A stretch of DNA of 64,000 nucleotides from positions 124,001 to 188,000 of the forward strand of contig CAXXKO010000022.1 in the NCBI GenBank assembly GCA_963666705.2, in the 5' to 3' direction. The notes beneath the pieces are model-generated. The model was not told the origin of the DNA and did no database searches. It saw only the letters and a list, made by a program, of their open reading frames with translations. The first letter of the stretch is position 1. Every line of letters starts with the position of its first letter. Positions 44,327-53,079 of this stretch are shown here, piece after piece. The DNA comes from G963666705 sp963666705 (lineage in GTDB: Bacteria > Pseudomonadota > Alphaproteobacteria > CADEGL01). Position numbers and translations under genes: made by a program.

Positions 44327-46950
44327 CCGCCGCCACTCCGCGGGCGCGGCGCCACCCAGGCCATGAGGGCGGGGAGGACCGCGAGCGCCGACACCAGGGT
44401 AAAGCAGATTGCGATGGTGAGAAGCTCGCCCATGCTGGCCGTTCCCCTGTGGCTGGAAACCATGAGGCTGCCGAAGGACCCGATGGTGGTGAGCGCGCTG
44501 AACACCACCGCGCGCGGCGTGCTGGTGCCGAGGAGCGGCGTATTGGCCTCACCCTCGCGCGCACGCATCACGAGGTGAATGGCACTGGCCACGCCGAGGC
44601 CGAGCAGGAGCGGCAGCACGATCACGTTCGCGAAATTGAAGGGCGGGCCGAGGACCGCCGAAGTCGCGAGAGTGAGGAGGCCGGCGAGGAGCAATGGCGC
44701 GAAGACAAGCAGGGTATCGCGCACGCTGCGCAGGATGATCAGGAGCAGGACGGCGATGAGCGCCAGCGCCGTCGCCGAGGCCTGGAACATGGCCCCCACC
44801 ACGGCACGGCCCGATTCGAGCAACAGGACTGGGCTGCCCGTCGCGTCCGGCGCAACCGCCCGGACAGCGGCGACGAAGCGCTTCAGGGCATCATTGTCGC
44901 TGATATCCTCGGCCGGATAGACTTCGACCCGGGCGCGCCCGTCCGCCGCAACGTAACGCCGCGCCAATGCGTCCGGCAGATCCTCGAGCCCAACCGGCCC
45001 GGCGGAGAGGGCGCCGGCCAGCCGCTCCAGCCGCTTGGGCAGGGTGGCGAGCAACTGGTGCTCGAACTCGGAAAGGGCGTCGGCGGCGGTGAGCCGTGCC
45101 AGGGCCGCATCCAGCCGGCGGGCGCGCCGCACCATCGTACCTCCATCCTCGGAGGCGGCGAAGGTCGCAAGGCCGTCTCGGAAAGCCGCCAGCGCGGCGC
45201 GGCGTGCCGTGTCGTCAGGCGGCTCCGCCGCGCCCGGCAGCATCAGGATGGGATAGAGGAACATGGCCATCCCCTCGATGACCATCAGCTTCTCGTCCTG
45301 TTCGCCCGGCACCAGGTCGTGAAGCGTCAACGTGTCGTCGACCTGTGCGAGCGCCTCGAGGCGCGCGGCCAGCGCTTGTGCCTCCTCGAGGCTCGGCCGG
45401 ATCACGTCGATTGTATAGGGCGGATCGTCGTTCTCCCGCATCAGCTCGAGCGCCGTGGCCACGGATTCGGTGGCCGGGTCGCGCAAGTGCATGGGGTCGA
45501 AATCGAACCGGGCGTCCTGAGCGACGACGAGCGCGACCAATCCCAGGGCCAATGCACCCAGCGCGACCTTCCGATGGTGACGGCGCACCATATTCTCGGC
45601 CGCCAGCGCGAAGCCGAAGCCGGGCGCCCGTGCCACACCCCGCAAGGGCATGAGCGATAGCAGTGCGGGCAGGAGCGTGAGGTTGGCGAAGAGGGCGATG
45701 AACATGCCGGAGCCCGCGATGATGCCGAGCTCCGAGAGGCCCACATAGTCCGTGGGAACAAAGGCATAAAAGCCGGCCGCCGCGGCCAGGGCACAGAGCG
45801 AGAGGGGCCCGCCCACGCCGGCCGCCGCCGCCCGCAAAGCTTCGTCATGGCCGAGGCCGCGGGCGACCTCCTCGCGGTAGCGGAGCGCGAAGTGGATGCC
45901 GAAATCGACGCTCAAGCCGATGAACAGCACGGCGAAGGCCACGGACATGAGGTTCAGCGAGCCGATAGTGAAAGTGGCGAACGCCGCCGTCCAGACCAGT
46001 CCCATGACGAGCGTGATGAGGGTGGCGACGACGAGGCGGAGGGAGCGCAGGCCGAGGACGATAACAGCGCTCACCAGGATCAAGCTTATGAGCCCGGCGA
46101 GGCCGGCGCCGTCGCGCACGCTCTCCAGCTCCTCGTGGGAGATGGCGGCCGAGCCGGTCAGCCGTACCCGCACGCCGCGATCGGCGTCGAGGCCGAGTGC
46201 CTGCGCGGCCGTACGCACCGTATCGATGGCAACGCCCGCCGGCTGCATGGCGGCGTAGTCGAAGACGGGCTGGACGAGCACGAACTGCCGCCGCTCGTCC
46301 GGTTTCGATGGGCGTCCCGTCATCAATTCACGCCAGGACAAGAGGCCGGGCCGACCTTCGGCCCTCGCCTCGGCCGCCTCCGCAATGCTGTCGAACACGA
46401 TCCCCAGGCGAGCCGGATCGGCGTCTCCGGCATTGACCTCGTCCATGGCCAGGTCCAGAACCTCGAACAGCCCGCGCAAGCTCATATCGCCGGTGAGCGT
46501 GCCGAGCAGCGGCTGGGCGTCGGCGAGGCGCAGGGACAGGTCGTCGAGTTCCTCGAGATCGAGGTAGAGGAGACCGTTCTCGACGAAGAAGGCTTCGCCC
46601 GCAGGGTAGAATACGCTACGAAACGCACCCTTGCGCTTGGCGAGCTCGGCCGCCAGGGCCTCCGCCGCGTCCTCGGCGACATCCGGGCTCTCGCCATCGA
46701 TGACGATCACCAGCAGATTGCTGAACTGGGGGAATGCCTCCTTGAACCGCTTGTAAGCCACCCGAAACGGGAGGTCCTCGGCCAGGAGGCTCGCCGTATC
46801 GGTGTTGATGCCGAGATTGGCGGCTGTATAGTAGCCAAGCGCCCCCGTCGCCAGGAGGGCGATCGAGACGACGGCCACGGCAAACCGGCGCGCGCCATCC
46901 ACCCAGTGGACGAGGAAACGCCGATATGTCTGCCTGAGCTGCGCCATCAT
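44323..46950 (-). CDS. hpnN: Hopanoid transporter, RND family HpnN
   Basis: This 875-aa MMPL/RND protein has two repeats, each with a large periplasmic loop followed by a helix bundle. The first bundle contains VAFAVLFIGLSVDFGIHFALRYREE and the second NVIVLPLLLGLGVASAIHLVMRARE. HpnN moves hopanoids from the inner to the outer membrane. The N-terminal GINTDTASLLAEDLPFR is typical. It is the first gene of a minus-strand operon and is divergent from hpnM across a 124-bp relatively AT-rich gap, which must hold both promoters. Confidence 0.9.
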   Translation of the reverse strand: MMAQLRQTYRRFLVHWVDGARRFAVAVVSIALLATGALGYYTAANLGINTDTASLLAEDLPFRVAYKRFKEAFPQFSNLLVIVIDGESPDVAEDAAEALAAELAKRKGAFRSVFYPAGEAFFVENGLLYLDLEELDDLSLRLADAQPLLGTLTGDMSLRGLFEVLDLAMDEVNAGDADPARLGIVFDSIAEAAEARAEGRPGLLSWRELMTGRPSKPDERRQFVLVQPVFDYAAMQPAGVAIDTVRTAAQALGLDADRGVRVRLTGSAAISHEELESVRDGAGLAGLISLILVSAVIVLGLRSLRLVVATLITLVMGLVWTAAFATFTIGSLNLMSVAFAVLFIGLSVDFGIHFALRYREEVARGLGHDEALRAAAAGVGGPLSLCALAAAAGFYAFVPTDYVGLSELGIIAGSGMFIALFANLTLLPALLSLMPLRGVARAPGFGFALAAENMVRRHHRKVALGALALGLVALVVAQDARFDFDPMHLRDPATESVATALELMRENDDPPYTIDVIRPSLEEAQALAARLEALAQVDDTLTLHDLVPGEQDEKLMVIEGMAMFLYPILMLPGAAEPPDDTARRAALAAFRDGLATFAASEDGGTMVRRARRLDAALARLTAADALSEFEHQLLATLPKRLERLAGALSAGPVGLEDLPDALARRYVAADGRARVEVYPAEDISDNDALKRFVAAVRAVAPDATGSPVLLLESGRAVVGAMFQASATALALIAVLLLIILRSVRDTLLVFAPLLLAGLLTLATSAVLGPPFNFANVIVLPLLLGLGVASAIHLVMRAREGEANTPLLGTSTPRAVVFSALTTIGSFGSLMVSSHRGTASMGELLTIAICFTLVSALAVLPALMAWVAPRPRSGGG

Positions 46951-47074
46951 CCGTTCAAGCGCCGCTTCGGTGGCAAAAACCGGCGCGAATCTATCAAATA
47001 TTGGTGAATGGACTTGCGATCTCGCCCGGTCAACGTCATATAGGATACTGCATTAAAGGCGAGGGACTGATCCA

Positions 47075-47713
47075 TTGGGGCAACGAAACGGGCGCACCAT
47101 AATTAGTGCGCTGATTGTGGCGCTTATACCTCTTTCGGCGACGGCCCAGCAAGCTGGCGCACCCGCCCAGGAACCGCGGGAGGTCATCGAGGCCTTCCAC
47201 ACCACCCTGCTCGACGTCATGAAGCGGGCCGACACCCTCGGCTACGAGGGGCGGCGCGAGCAACTGGAACCGGCCCTCGACCGGATCTACAATCTTCGCC
47301 TGATGATTCACTGGCTCGTCGGAAAAGCCGCCTGGAGTGAGCTGGACGGGCCGGGGCAGGCCAGATTACTCAATGCCTTCAAAGGCATGACGCTGGCCAC
47401 CTACGCGTCGCGATTCGACGGCTATTCCGGCCAGCGGTTCCAGACCATCGAAGAGCGCGAGGGCCTGCGAAACGATTTTCTGGTGCGCACCGAGCTGGTG
47501 GACACGGATGGTGATTCGATTTCTCTCGACTACCTCGTGCGCCAGGACGAAGGGGAGTGGAAGGTCATCGACGTGTTCTTCAAGCGCATCAGCGAGATGG
47601 CCACCCGCAAATCCGAATACACCTCCGTCATCAGGCGCAATGGGATCGACGGGCTGATCCAGCTACTAGAGGCCAAGGTCCAGGAGATCGAGGCCGAAGA
47701 AGCCGCGTCCTGA
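47075..47713 (+). CDS. hpnM: Hopanoid-associated MlaC/Ttg2D-type periplasmic protein HpnM
   Basis: This 212-aa protein has a signal peptide (TIISALIVALIPLSATAQQ) and an MlaC/Ttg2D fold: DVMKRADTLGYEGRREQLEP, then YASRFDGYSGQRF, and DYLVRQDEGEWKVIDVFF. MlaC relatives ferry lipids across the periplasm, so it is the expected partner of HpnN. The only suitable start is TTG 47075 with GAGGG upstream. It is divergent from hpnN and followed 12 bp later by a CmcJ/NvfI-like gene. Confidence 0.88.
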   Translation: MGQRNGRTIISALIVALIPLSATAQQAGAPAQEPREVIEAFHTTLLDVMKRADTLGYEGRREQLEPALDRIYNLRLMIHWLVGKAAWSELDGPGQARLLNAFKGMTLATYASRFDGYSGQRFQTIEEREGLRNDFLVRTELVDTDGDSISLDYLVRQDEGEWKVIDVFFKRISEMATRKSEYTSVIRRNGIDGLIQLLEAKVQEIEAEEAAS

Positions 47714-47725
47714 GAGGAGCCGGCT

Positions 47726-48571
47726 ATGGCCTCGCCCGGGGCGCACGGACTCGTCGAAGCCTCCGTCAACTACATCGACAGAATCGTGGGGAAGCCTTCG
47801 ATCCTCATGTCTGACGCGGCGCCCGGCGACAAGCCGGGCACGGCGCGCCATACCGGGCACAGGGTTGCGATCCACGACGCGCGGCGCATAACCGGCGGGG
47901 CCGAGCTCGATCGGCACGGCTTCACCCTCTGCCTTCGCGAGACGGCGTTCGCGGACTACCACGACGAAGAGAAGGTGCGCGCCGACTATTACCCTGAGTG
48001 CGAGCGGCTGATCCGTGAGGTGACCGGAGCCACCCGCGCACTCGTTTTCGACCACAACGTCCGCTCGGGCGATGTCGCGACGCGGAAGGCGAGAGGCGTA
48101 CAAGGGCCTGTCGCACTCGTCCACAACGATTACACCGCCGCCTCGGCGCCGAGGCGCGCGCGCGCCCTGCTTCCCGCCGGGGAGGCAGACCGGCTCCTCG
48201 CCCACCGTTTCGCAATCATCAACCTGTGGCGGCCGGCCCAGCCCGTGGTGCGGAGCGAGCCCCTCGCCCTCTGCGACGCGGGCAGCATCGCGCTGGGGGA
48301 CCTGGTGGCGACCGACCTCAGGTATCGCCACCGGACGGGCGAGGAATTTCACGGCGCCTTCAATCCCGGCCACCGCTGGTACTATTTTCCGGACATGCGC
48401 GAGGACGAGGTGATCCTCATCAAGTGCTTCGATTCGGCGACCGACGGCCGGGCCCGATACTCCCTCCATACGGCCTTCGACGACCCGACATCGCCGCTCG
48501 CTGCCGTGGTGCGCGAGAGCATCGAGGTTCGCTGTTTGGCCTTCTTCGCGCCCCGGACGGACGCGGCTTAG
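47726..48571 (+). CDS. CmcJ/NvfI family oxidoreductase
   Basis: This 281-aa protein of the CmcJ/NvfI/GA4-desaturase-like group contains Fe(II)/2-oxoglutarate-type oxygenases and desaturases. Diagnostic stretches are VALVHNDYTAASAPRRARAL (candidate His-Asp iron ligands), RFAIINLWRP, and LIKCFDSATDGRARYSLHTA with the distal histidine and arginine. GAGAGGAG precedes the ATG at 47726. It follows hpnM by only 12 bp, so it is probably co-transcribed with a hopanoid-trafficking gene and may oxidise a hopanoid or other lipid. Confidence 0.78.
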   Translation: MASPGAHGLVEASVNYIDRIVGKPSILMSDAAPGDKPGTARHTGHRVAIHDARRITGGAELDRHGFTLCLRETAFADYHDEEKVRADYYPECERLIREVTGATRALVFDHNVRSGDVATRKARGVQGPVALVHNDYTAASAPRRARALLPAGEADRLLAHRFAIINLWRPAQPVVRSEPLALCDAGSIALGDLVATDLRYRHRTGEEFHGAFNPGHRWYYFPDMREDEVILIKCFDSATDGRARYSLHTAFDDPTSPLAAVVRESIEVRCLAFFAPRTDAA

Positions 48572-48667
48572 TGGCCAGCGCGCTTGTCATATTAGCGAAA
48601 ATTGTTGTAAGCCGATCCGGGCCAGCCGGCTCGCCACAATACAACACCTGATAGGCCAGACAGAATC

Positions 48668-50329
48668 ATGGCGCTGAACGTCACCCCCATTCTCACGCGG
48701 ACCGAGCCCGCGCCGTCCAAGTTTGCGCGGCTCAGGGCAGAGCTCGCCTCGCCCAATCTTTCCTTCATCATGGAGGCCCATAACGGCCTTTCGGCCAAGA
48801 TCGCCGAGGAGGCGGGCTTCAGGGGAATCTGGGCCTCGGGCCTTTCCATGTCCGCGGCCCTCGGCGTGCGCGACCGCAACGAGGCGTCGTGGACCCAGGT
48901 GCTCGAGGTGCTCGAGTTCATGTCGGACGCCACCAGCGTGCCGATCCTGGTCGATGGCGATACCGGCTACGGCGACTTCAACAGCGTGCGCCGGCTGGTG
49001 CGCAAGCTATGCCAGCGCGACGTTGCCGGCGTCTGCATCGAGGACAAGCTGTTCCCCAAGACGAATTCATTCGTGGGCGAGGGCCAGCCGCTCGCCGACA
49101 TGGACGAGTTTTGTGGCAAGATCAAAGCCGGCAAGGACAGCCAGACCGACGACGATTTCTGCCTCGTCGCGCGGGTCGAGGCGCTGATCTCGGGCTGGGA
49201 CATGGATGAGGCCCTGCGCCGGGCGGAGGCCTATCACGAGGCCGGGGCCGACGCCATTCTCATGCACTCCAAGCTAAAGACCGCCGACGAGATCCTCCGT
49301 TTTCAGGCCGAATGGGGCGACCGTTGCCCTGTGGTCATCGTCCCCACCATGTATTACGCGACGCCGACGGAGAAGTTCCGCGAGGCCGGGGTCTCCATGG
49401 TCATCTGGGCCAACCACAATCTTCGGGCCGCGATCACGGCCATGCGCGAGGTGAGCCGCCTGATTTACGAGGAAGAGTCCCTGACCGGCGTCGAGGACAC
49501 CATCAGCAGCGTGAAGGAGGTCTTCGCGATTACCGGCGATTCGGAGCTCCAGGAGGCCGAGCGGCGCTATCTGACCGCGCCCCGGGCGCAGACCAACGCG
49601 ATCGTGCTTGCCGCCTCGCGCGGCAGCAAGCTCGGCGACCTGACCGAGGACCGGCCGAAATGCATGGTCGATGTTCGTGGCCAGCCGCTCCTGCGCCGCC
49701 TCGTGTCCACCATGCGCGAGAACGGGGTCCGGGACATCACCGTGGTGCGCGGCTACAAGAAGGAAGCTATCGAGCTGGTGTCGATTCGCACGGTCGACAA
49801 CGATGACTACGAGACCTCGGGCGAGGCCGCCTCGCTTGCCTGCGCGCTCGATCGCGTCGAGGGCGAATGCCTCATCAGCTACGGCGATATCCTCTACCGC
49901 GGATACATCCTCGCCAACCTGCTCGACGCGCCCGGCGACATCGTGCTCGTGGCCGACACCCTGTGGCGCGAGCGCGAGGGTACCGCGGCCTCGCGCCAGA
50001 CGGACCGGGTGAGCTGCTCGCACCCCTTCACGGGCGGCTATCTCGACGAGGAGCCGGTGCGCCTCCTAGGCATCGGCGCCGAGCTCTCGCCAGACCAGGT
50101 CCATGGCCAGTGGATCGGCCTCGTCAAGCTGACCGCCAAGGGCGCCGAGGTGATACACGTAGAAATGGAAGCCATGCGCACCGACGGTAGCCTCGCGAGC
50201 GCCAGCATGCCCGACCTCTTCGGCCGGCTCGTGGCCCGCGGCCAGCGCATCGACATCGCCTATATCGCCGGCCACTGGCTCGATGTAAACGACGCCTTCG
50301 ACCTCGCCAACGCCCGCAACTTCCTCTAG
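48668..50329 (+). CDS. pepM: Phosphoenolpyruvate mutase fused to a nucleotidyltransferase (PepM-PntC type)
   Basis: This 553-aa two-domain protein has residues 1 to about 290 as PEP mutase, which makes the C-P bond of phosphonopyruvate. The hallmark E-D-K-x5-N-S is seen in [10 protein letters not shown], with [10 protein letters not shown] before it. From about residue 315 a nucleotidyltransferase domain starts ([31 protein letters not shown]) and ends [14 protein letters not shown]. In known fusions this domain is a CTP:2-aminoethylphosphonate cytidylyltransferase giving CMP-AEP. In the first motif the usual G-x-G-x-R is S-R-G-S-K, a deviation worth noting. It is followed by phosphonopyruvate decarboxylase after 9 bp. 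Confidence 0.92.
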   Translation: MALNVTPILTRTEPAPSKFARLRAELASPNLSFIMEAHNGLSAKIAEEAGFRGIWASGLSMSAALGVRDRNEASWTQVLEVLEFMSDATSVPILVDGDTGYGDFNSVRRLVRKLCQRDVAGVCIEDKLFPKTNSFVGEGQPLADMDEFCGKIKAGKDSQTDDDFCLVARVEALISGWDMDEALRRAEAYHEAGADAILMHSKLKTADEILRFQAEWGDRCPVVIVPTMYYATPTEKFREAGVSMVIWANHNLRAAITAMREVSRLIYEEESLTGVEDTISSVKEVFAITGDSELQEAERRYLTAPRAQTNAIVLAASRGSKLGDLTEDRPKCMVDVRGQPLLRRLVSTMRENGVRDITVVRGYKKEAIELVSIRTVDNDDYETSGEAASLACALDRVEGECLISYGDILYRGYILANLLDAPGDIVLVADTLWREREGTAASRQTDRVSCSHPFTGGYLDEEPVRLLGIGAELSPDQVHGQWIGLVKLTAKGAEVIHVEMEAMRTDGSLASASMPDLFGRLVARGQRIDIAYIAGHWLDVNDAFDLANARNFL

Positions 50330-50338
50330 CACCCAGCC

Positions 50339-51484
50339 ATGATCGGTGCCGACGGTTTCCTCGATCCGGCATGCGAGCGGGGGCTCGATTTCTACGCCGG
50401 CGTGCCCTGCTCTTTCCTCACGCCGCTCATCAACGGCGTCATCTCCGATCCCCGCATCGACTACGTCGGCGCGGCCAGCGAGGGCGAAGCGGTGGCCATC
50501 GCGGCCGGCGCATGGCTGGCCGGGCGCCGGACGGTGGTCATGTGCCAGAACTCGGGCCTCGGCAACACGATCAACCCGCTCACCTCGCTCAACCATCCCT
50601 TCCGCATCCCCACCCTGCTGGTCGTCACCTGGCGCGGCCAGCCCGGCGTCAAGGACGAGCCCCAACACGAGTTGATGGGCCAAATCACCGCCACCCTCCT
50701 TGACACCATTGGCGTCAACCACACGGCCTTTCCCGATACCGAGGACGGGATGGGGGCGGCGCTCGACGCGGCCGGCACGCACATGGACGAAACCGGCCTG
50801 CCCTTCGCCTTCATCATGGAGAAGGGCGCCGTGCGCGACGACGGGCTCGACCAGCCCGAGCCGGCCGCGCGCCCCGAGGGCGACCACGAGGATTGGGCGA
50901 CGGGCGGCCCTCGGCCGGCGCGCGCGGCGGTGTTGGAGCGATTCCTTTCGGCGGTGCCGGAGGAGGCCGCCGTCATCGCCACTACGGGCAAGTGCGGGCG
51001 CGAGCTCTTCACCCTCGCCGACCGCGACCAGCACCTCTACCAGGTGGGCTCCATGGGCGGCGCGAGCGCCATGGGCTTGGGCGTGGCCCTCAACACCGCG
51101 CGGCCAGTGGTGGTGCTCGACGGCGACGGGGCCGCGCTCATGAAGCTCGGCAACCTGGCCACCGTCGGCGCCCGTGCGCCCGGGAACCTGGTCCACGTGG
51201 TGCTCGACAACGGCGTCCACGATTCGACCGGCGGTCAGGCCACGGTCTCGGCCTCGGTGGACTTCGCGCGCGTGGCGCTGGCCTGCGGCTATGGCTACGG
51301 CGCGGCATGCGACGATGTGGGCGGCTTCGCGCAAGCGCTCGAACGCGCCCTCGCCCATCCCGGCCCGGCCCTCATCCACGCCCGCATCGCCCCAGGCTCG
51401 ATGGCGAGCCTCGGCCGGCCCACGGTCAAGCCACCCGAGGTGGCCCGCCGGTTCAAGGCCTTCCTGGCCGGCGGCGGGGCGTGA
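50339..51484 (+). CDS. ppd: Phosphonopyruvate decarboxylase
   Basis: This 381-aa ThDP enzyme decarboxylates phosphonopyruvate to phosphonoacetaldehyde and so pulls the PEP mutase reaction forward. Landmarks are FYAGVPCSFLTPLINGV, the catalytic glutamate in ASEGEAVAIAAGAWLAG, NSGLGNTINPLTSL, and VLDGDGAALMKLGNLATV with DNGVHDSTGGQ as the ThDP-binding stretch. It is co-transcribed with pepM. Confidence 0.94.
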   Translation: MIGADGFLDPACERGLDFYAGVPCSFLTPLINGVISDPRIDYVGAASEGEAVAIAAGAWLAGRRTVVMCQNSGLGNTINPLTSLNHPFRIPTLLVVTWRGQPGVKDEPQHELMGQITATLLDTIGVNHTAFPDTEDGMGAALDAAGTHMDETGLPFAFIMEKGAVRDDGLDQPEPAARPEGDHEDWATGGPRPARAAVLERFLSAVPEEAAVIATTGKCGRELFTLADRDQHLYQVGSMGGASAMGLGVALNTARPVVVLDGDGAALMKLGNLATVGARAPGNLVHVVLDNGVHDSTGGQATVSASVDFARVALACGYGYGAACDDVGGFAQALERALAHPGPALIHARIAPGSMASLGRPTVKPPEVARRFKAFLAGGGA

Positions 51485-51562
51485 CCGCCGCCCCAGGCAC
51501 TTGAGGGGACGGCGAAGGCCGGCTAAAAGCCACCGCGTCACGCAAGCTGGCGGAGCTGGCCC

Positions 51563-51913
51563 ATGGACGTCTATCACATCTGGTGCGATCTCGCGGACGG
51601 GGTCGGCGACCTCGAGTTCGCCGGGAAGCTGGAGGCCTTCCTCGGGCACCTCGAGGCGCAGGGCGTGATCGAGGGCCACCGCATCACGCGCCGCAAGCTG
51701 GGGCTGTCCCCGGCCGGGCTCGGCGAGTTCCACATCATGATCGAGACCCGCGACATGGCCCAGCTCGACGAAGCGTTCCGCCATGTGGGCAGCCGCGCCG
51801 AGCCTGTGGAAAGTAAGCATTTCGACGTGAACTCGGTGGCCCGTAACGCGCGCTTCGTCCTCTACCGGGACTTCCCCGACCCCTTCCGCCAGACGGGCGA
51901 AGAGAGGTTCTGA
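51563..51913 (+). CDS. Small conserved protein, DUF6614-like
   Basis: This 116-aa soluble protein begins MDVYHIWCDLADGVGDLEF and has the stretch EFHIMIETRDMAQLDEAF, followed by HFDVNSVARNARFVLYRDFPD. It looks like a single alpha/beta domain of the DUF6614 type with no known function. GGAG precedes the ATG at 51563. It lies 78 bp after the decarboxylase and is convergent with the AEP transaminase (4 bp between stops). Confidence 0.65.
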   Translation: MDVYHIWCDLADGVGDLEFAGKLEAFLGHLEAQGVIEGHRITRRKLGLSPAGLGEFHIMIETRDMAQLDEAFRHVGSRAEPVESKHFDVNSVARNARFVLYRDFPDPFRQTGEERF

Positions 51914-51917
51914 GCCT

Positions 51918-53054
51918 TCACGCGGATTCGCGTCCCCGGTTCTCGACCCCCATCTCGGCCAGCACGTCGGCGACGGCAGCGACGGCGCCCCGCATTTCCG
52001 CTTCCCCGAGGGCGCCGATGCAGCCGATGCGGAAGGTGTCGAGGGCCGTGAGCTTGCCCGGATAGATGACGTAGCCGCGCCGCAAGAGGCCGTCGTAGAG
52101 GGCCCCGAAGTCGTAGGCCGGATCGGCGGGGCTGTGGAAGGTGACGATGATGGGCGCCTGCAAGGCGTCCGGCAGGAAGGTCTCGAAGCCGAGAGATCGC
52201 ATGCCGTCCACCAGCACCCGGCAGTTGCCGGCGTACCGCGCCCCCCGGCCCGCGACACCGCCCTCCGCCGCATGGTCGGCGAGCGCCCGGTCGAAGGCGG
52301 CGAGCACGTGGGTCGGCGGGGTGAAGCGCCACTGGCCGTTGCGCTCGAACCCCCGCCATTGGTCGTGGAGGTCGAGGGAGAGCGAGTGCGCATTGCCCGC
52401 CGCCGCTTCGAGCGCCGCCTTCTCGACGATGGCGTAGGAGAGGCCCGGCACCCCTTCGAGGCACTTGTTGGCGGAGGCGACGACCGCGTCGCACGGGATA
52501 GCGCCGAGATCGAACTCGATCGCGCCGAAGCTGCTCATGGCGTCTATCAACAGTCGCCGGCCCGCCGCCGCGACCACCTCGGCGATCGATGCCACCGGGT
52601 TCAGGATACCCGACGTGGTCTCGCAATGCACGACGACCACATGGCCGATGGCCGCTTCGGCCGAGAGGCGGTGCCCCACTTCGGCCGGATCCGGCGGCGT
52701 GTCCTCGGCCGTCTCATAAATTGCGTGGTCGCGGCAGATGATCTCCAGGATGCGGGCGATGCGCTTGCCGTAAGACCCGTTGACCAGTACCAGCGCCTTG
52801 CCGTCCCGCGGCACCAGCGTCCCAAGCATGGCCTCGACGACGAAAGTGCCGCTCCCTTGGATGGGCACCGCGGTGGAGCTCTCTCCGCCGCCCGCGAGCG
52901 ACACAAGTCGATCGCGCACCCGTCGCGTCATCTCGATGAAGGCATGATCGCGCGAGCCCCAATCGCGCAGCATCGCTTCCTTGACCGGGCCCGAGGTGGT
53001 GAGCGGCCCCGGCGTCAGCAGATACGGGTCTCTCCCCCACTCCCCCACGACCAT
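51918..53054 (-). CDS. phnW: 2-aminoethylphosphonate-pyruvate transaminase
   Basis: This 378-aa class V PLP aminotransferase starts at ATG 53054, giving the typical YLLTPGPLTTSGPVKEAML. SSTAVPIQGSGTFVVEAML follows, and DAMSSFGAIEFDL and the PLP-lysine in ASANKCLEGVPGLSYAI are diagnostic of AEP transaminase. With pepM and ppd it completes the route to 2-aminoethylphosphonate: phosphonoacetaldehyde plus alanine gives AEP plus pyruvate. It lies on the opposite strand. The same enzyme can also degrade AEP, but no phosphonoacetaldehyde hydrolase is in this window. Confidence 0.92.
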   Translation of the reverse strand: MVVGEWGRDPYLLTPGPLTTSGPVKEAMLRDWGSRDHAFIEMTRRVRDRLVSLAGGGESSTAVPIQGSGTFVVEAMLGTLVPRDGKALVLVNGSYGKRIARILEIICRDHAIYETAEDTPPDPAEVGHRLSAEAAIGHVVVVHCETTSGILNPVASIAEVVAAAGRRLLIDAMSSFGAIEFDLGAIPCDAVVASANKCLEGVPGLSYAIVEKAALEAAAGNAHSLSLDLHDQWRGFERNGQWRFTPPTHVLAAFDRALADHAAEGGVAGRGARYAGNCRVLVDGMRSLGFETFLPDALQAPIIVTFHSPADPAYDFGALYDGLLRRGYVIYPGKLTALDTFRIGCIGALGEAEMRGAVAAVADVLAEMGVENRGRESA

Positions 53055-53079
53055 CCCCCTTCTTGGTATCCGGCCGATC

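Noticed and set aside
46951..47074. Possible -35/-10 pairs in the hpnN-hpnM divergent gap
   Set aside because: TTGCGA and CATATA are about 17 bp apart, but matches are poor and several alternatives fit equally well.
50066..52393. A 775-codon open frame on the minus strand across the phosphonate genes
   Set aside because: It is antisense to ppd and out of frame in phnW, and the residues show only arginine/alanine-rich shadow composition.
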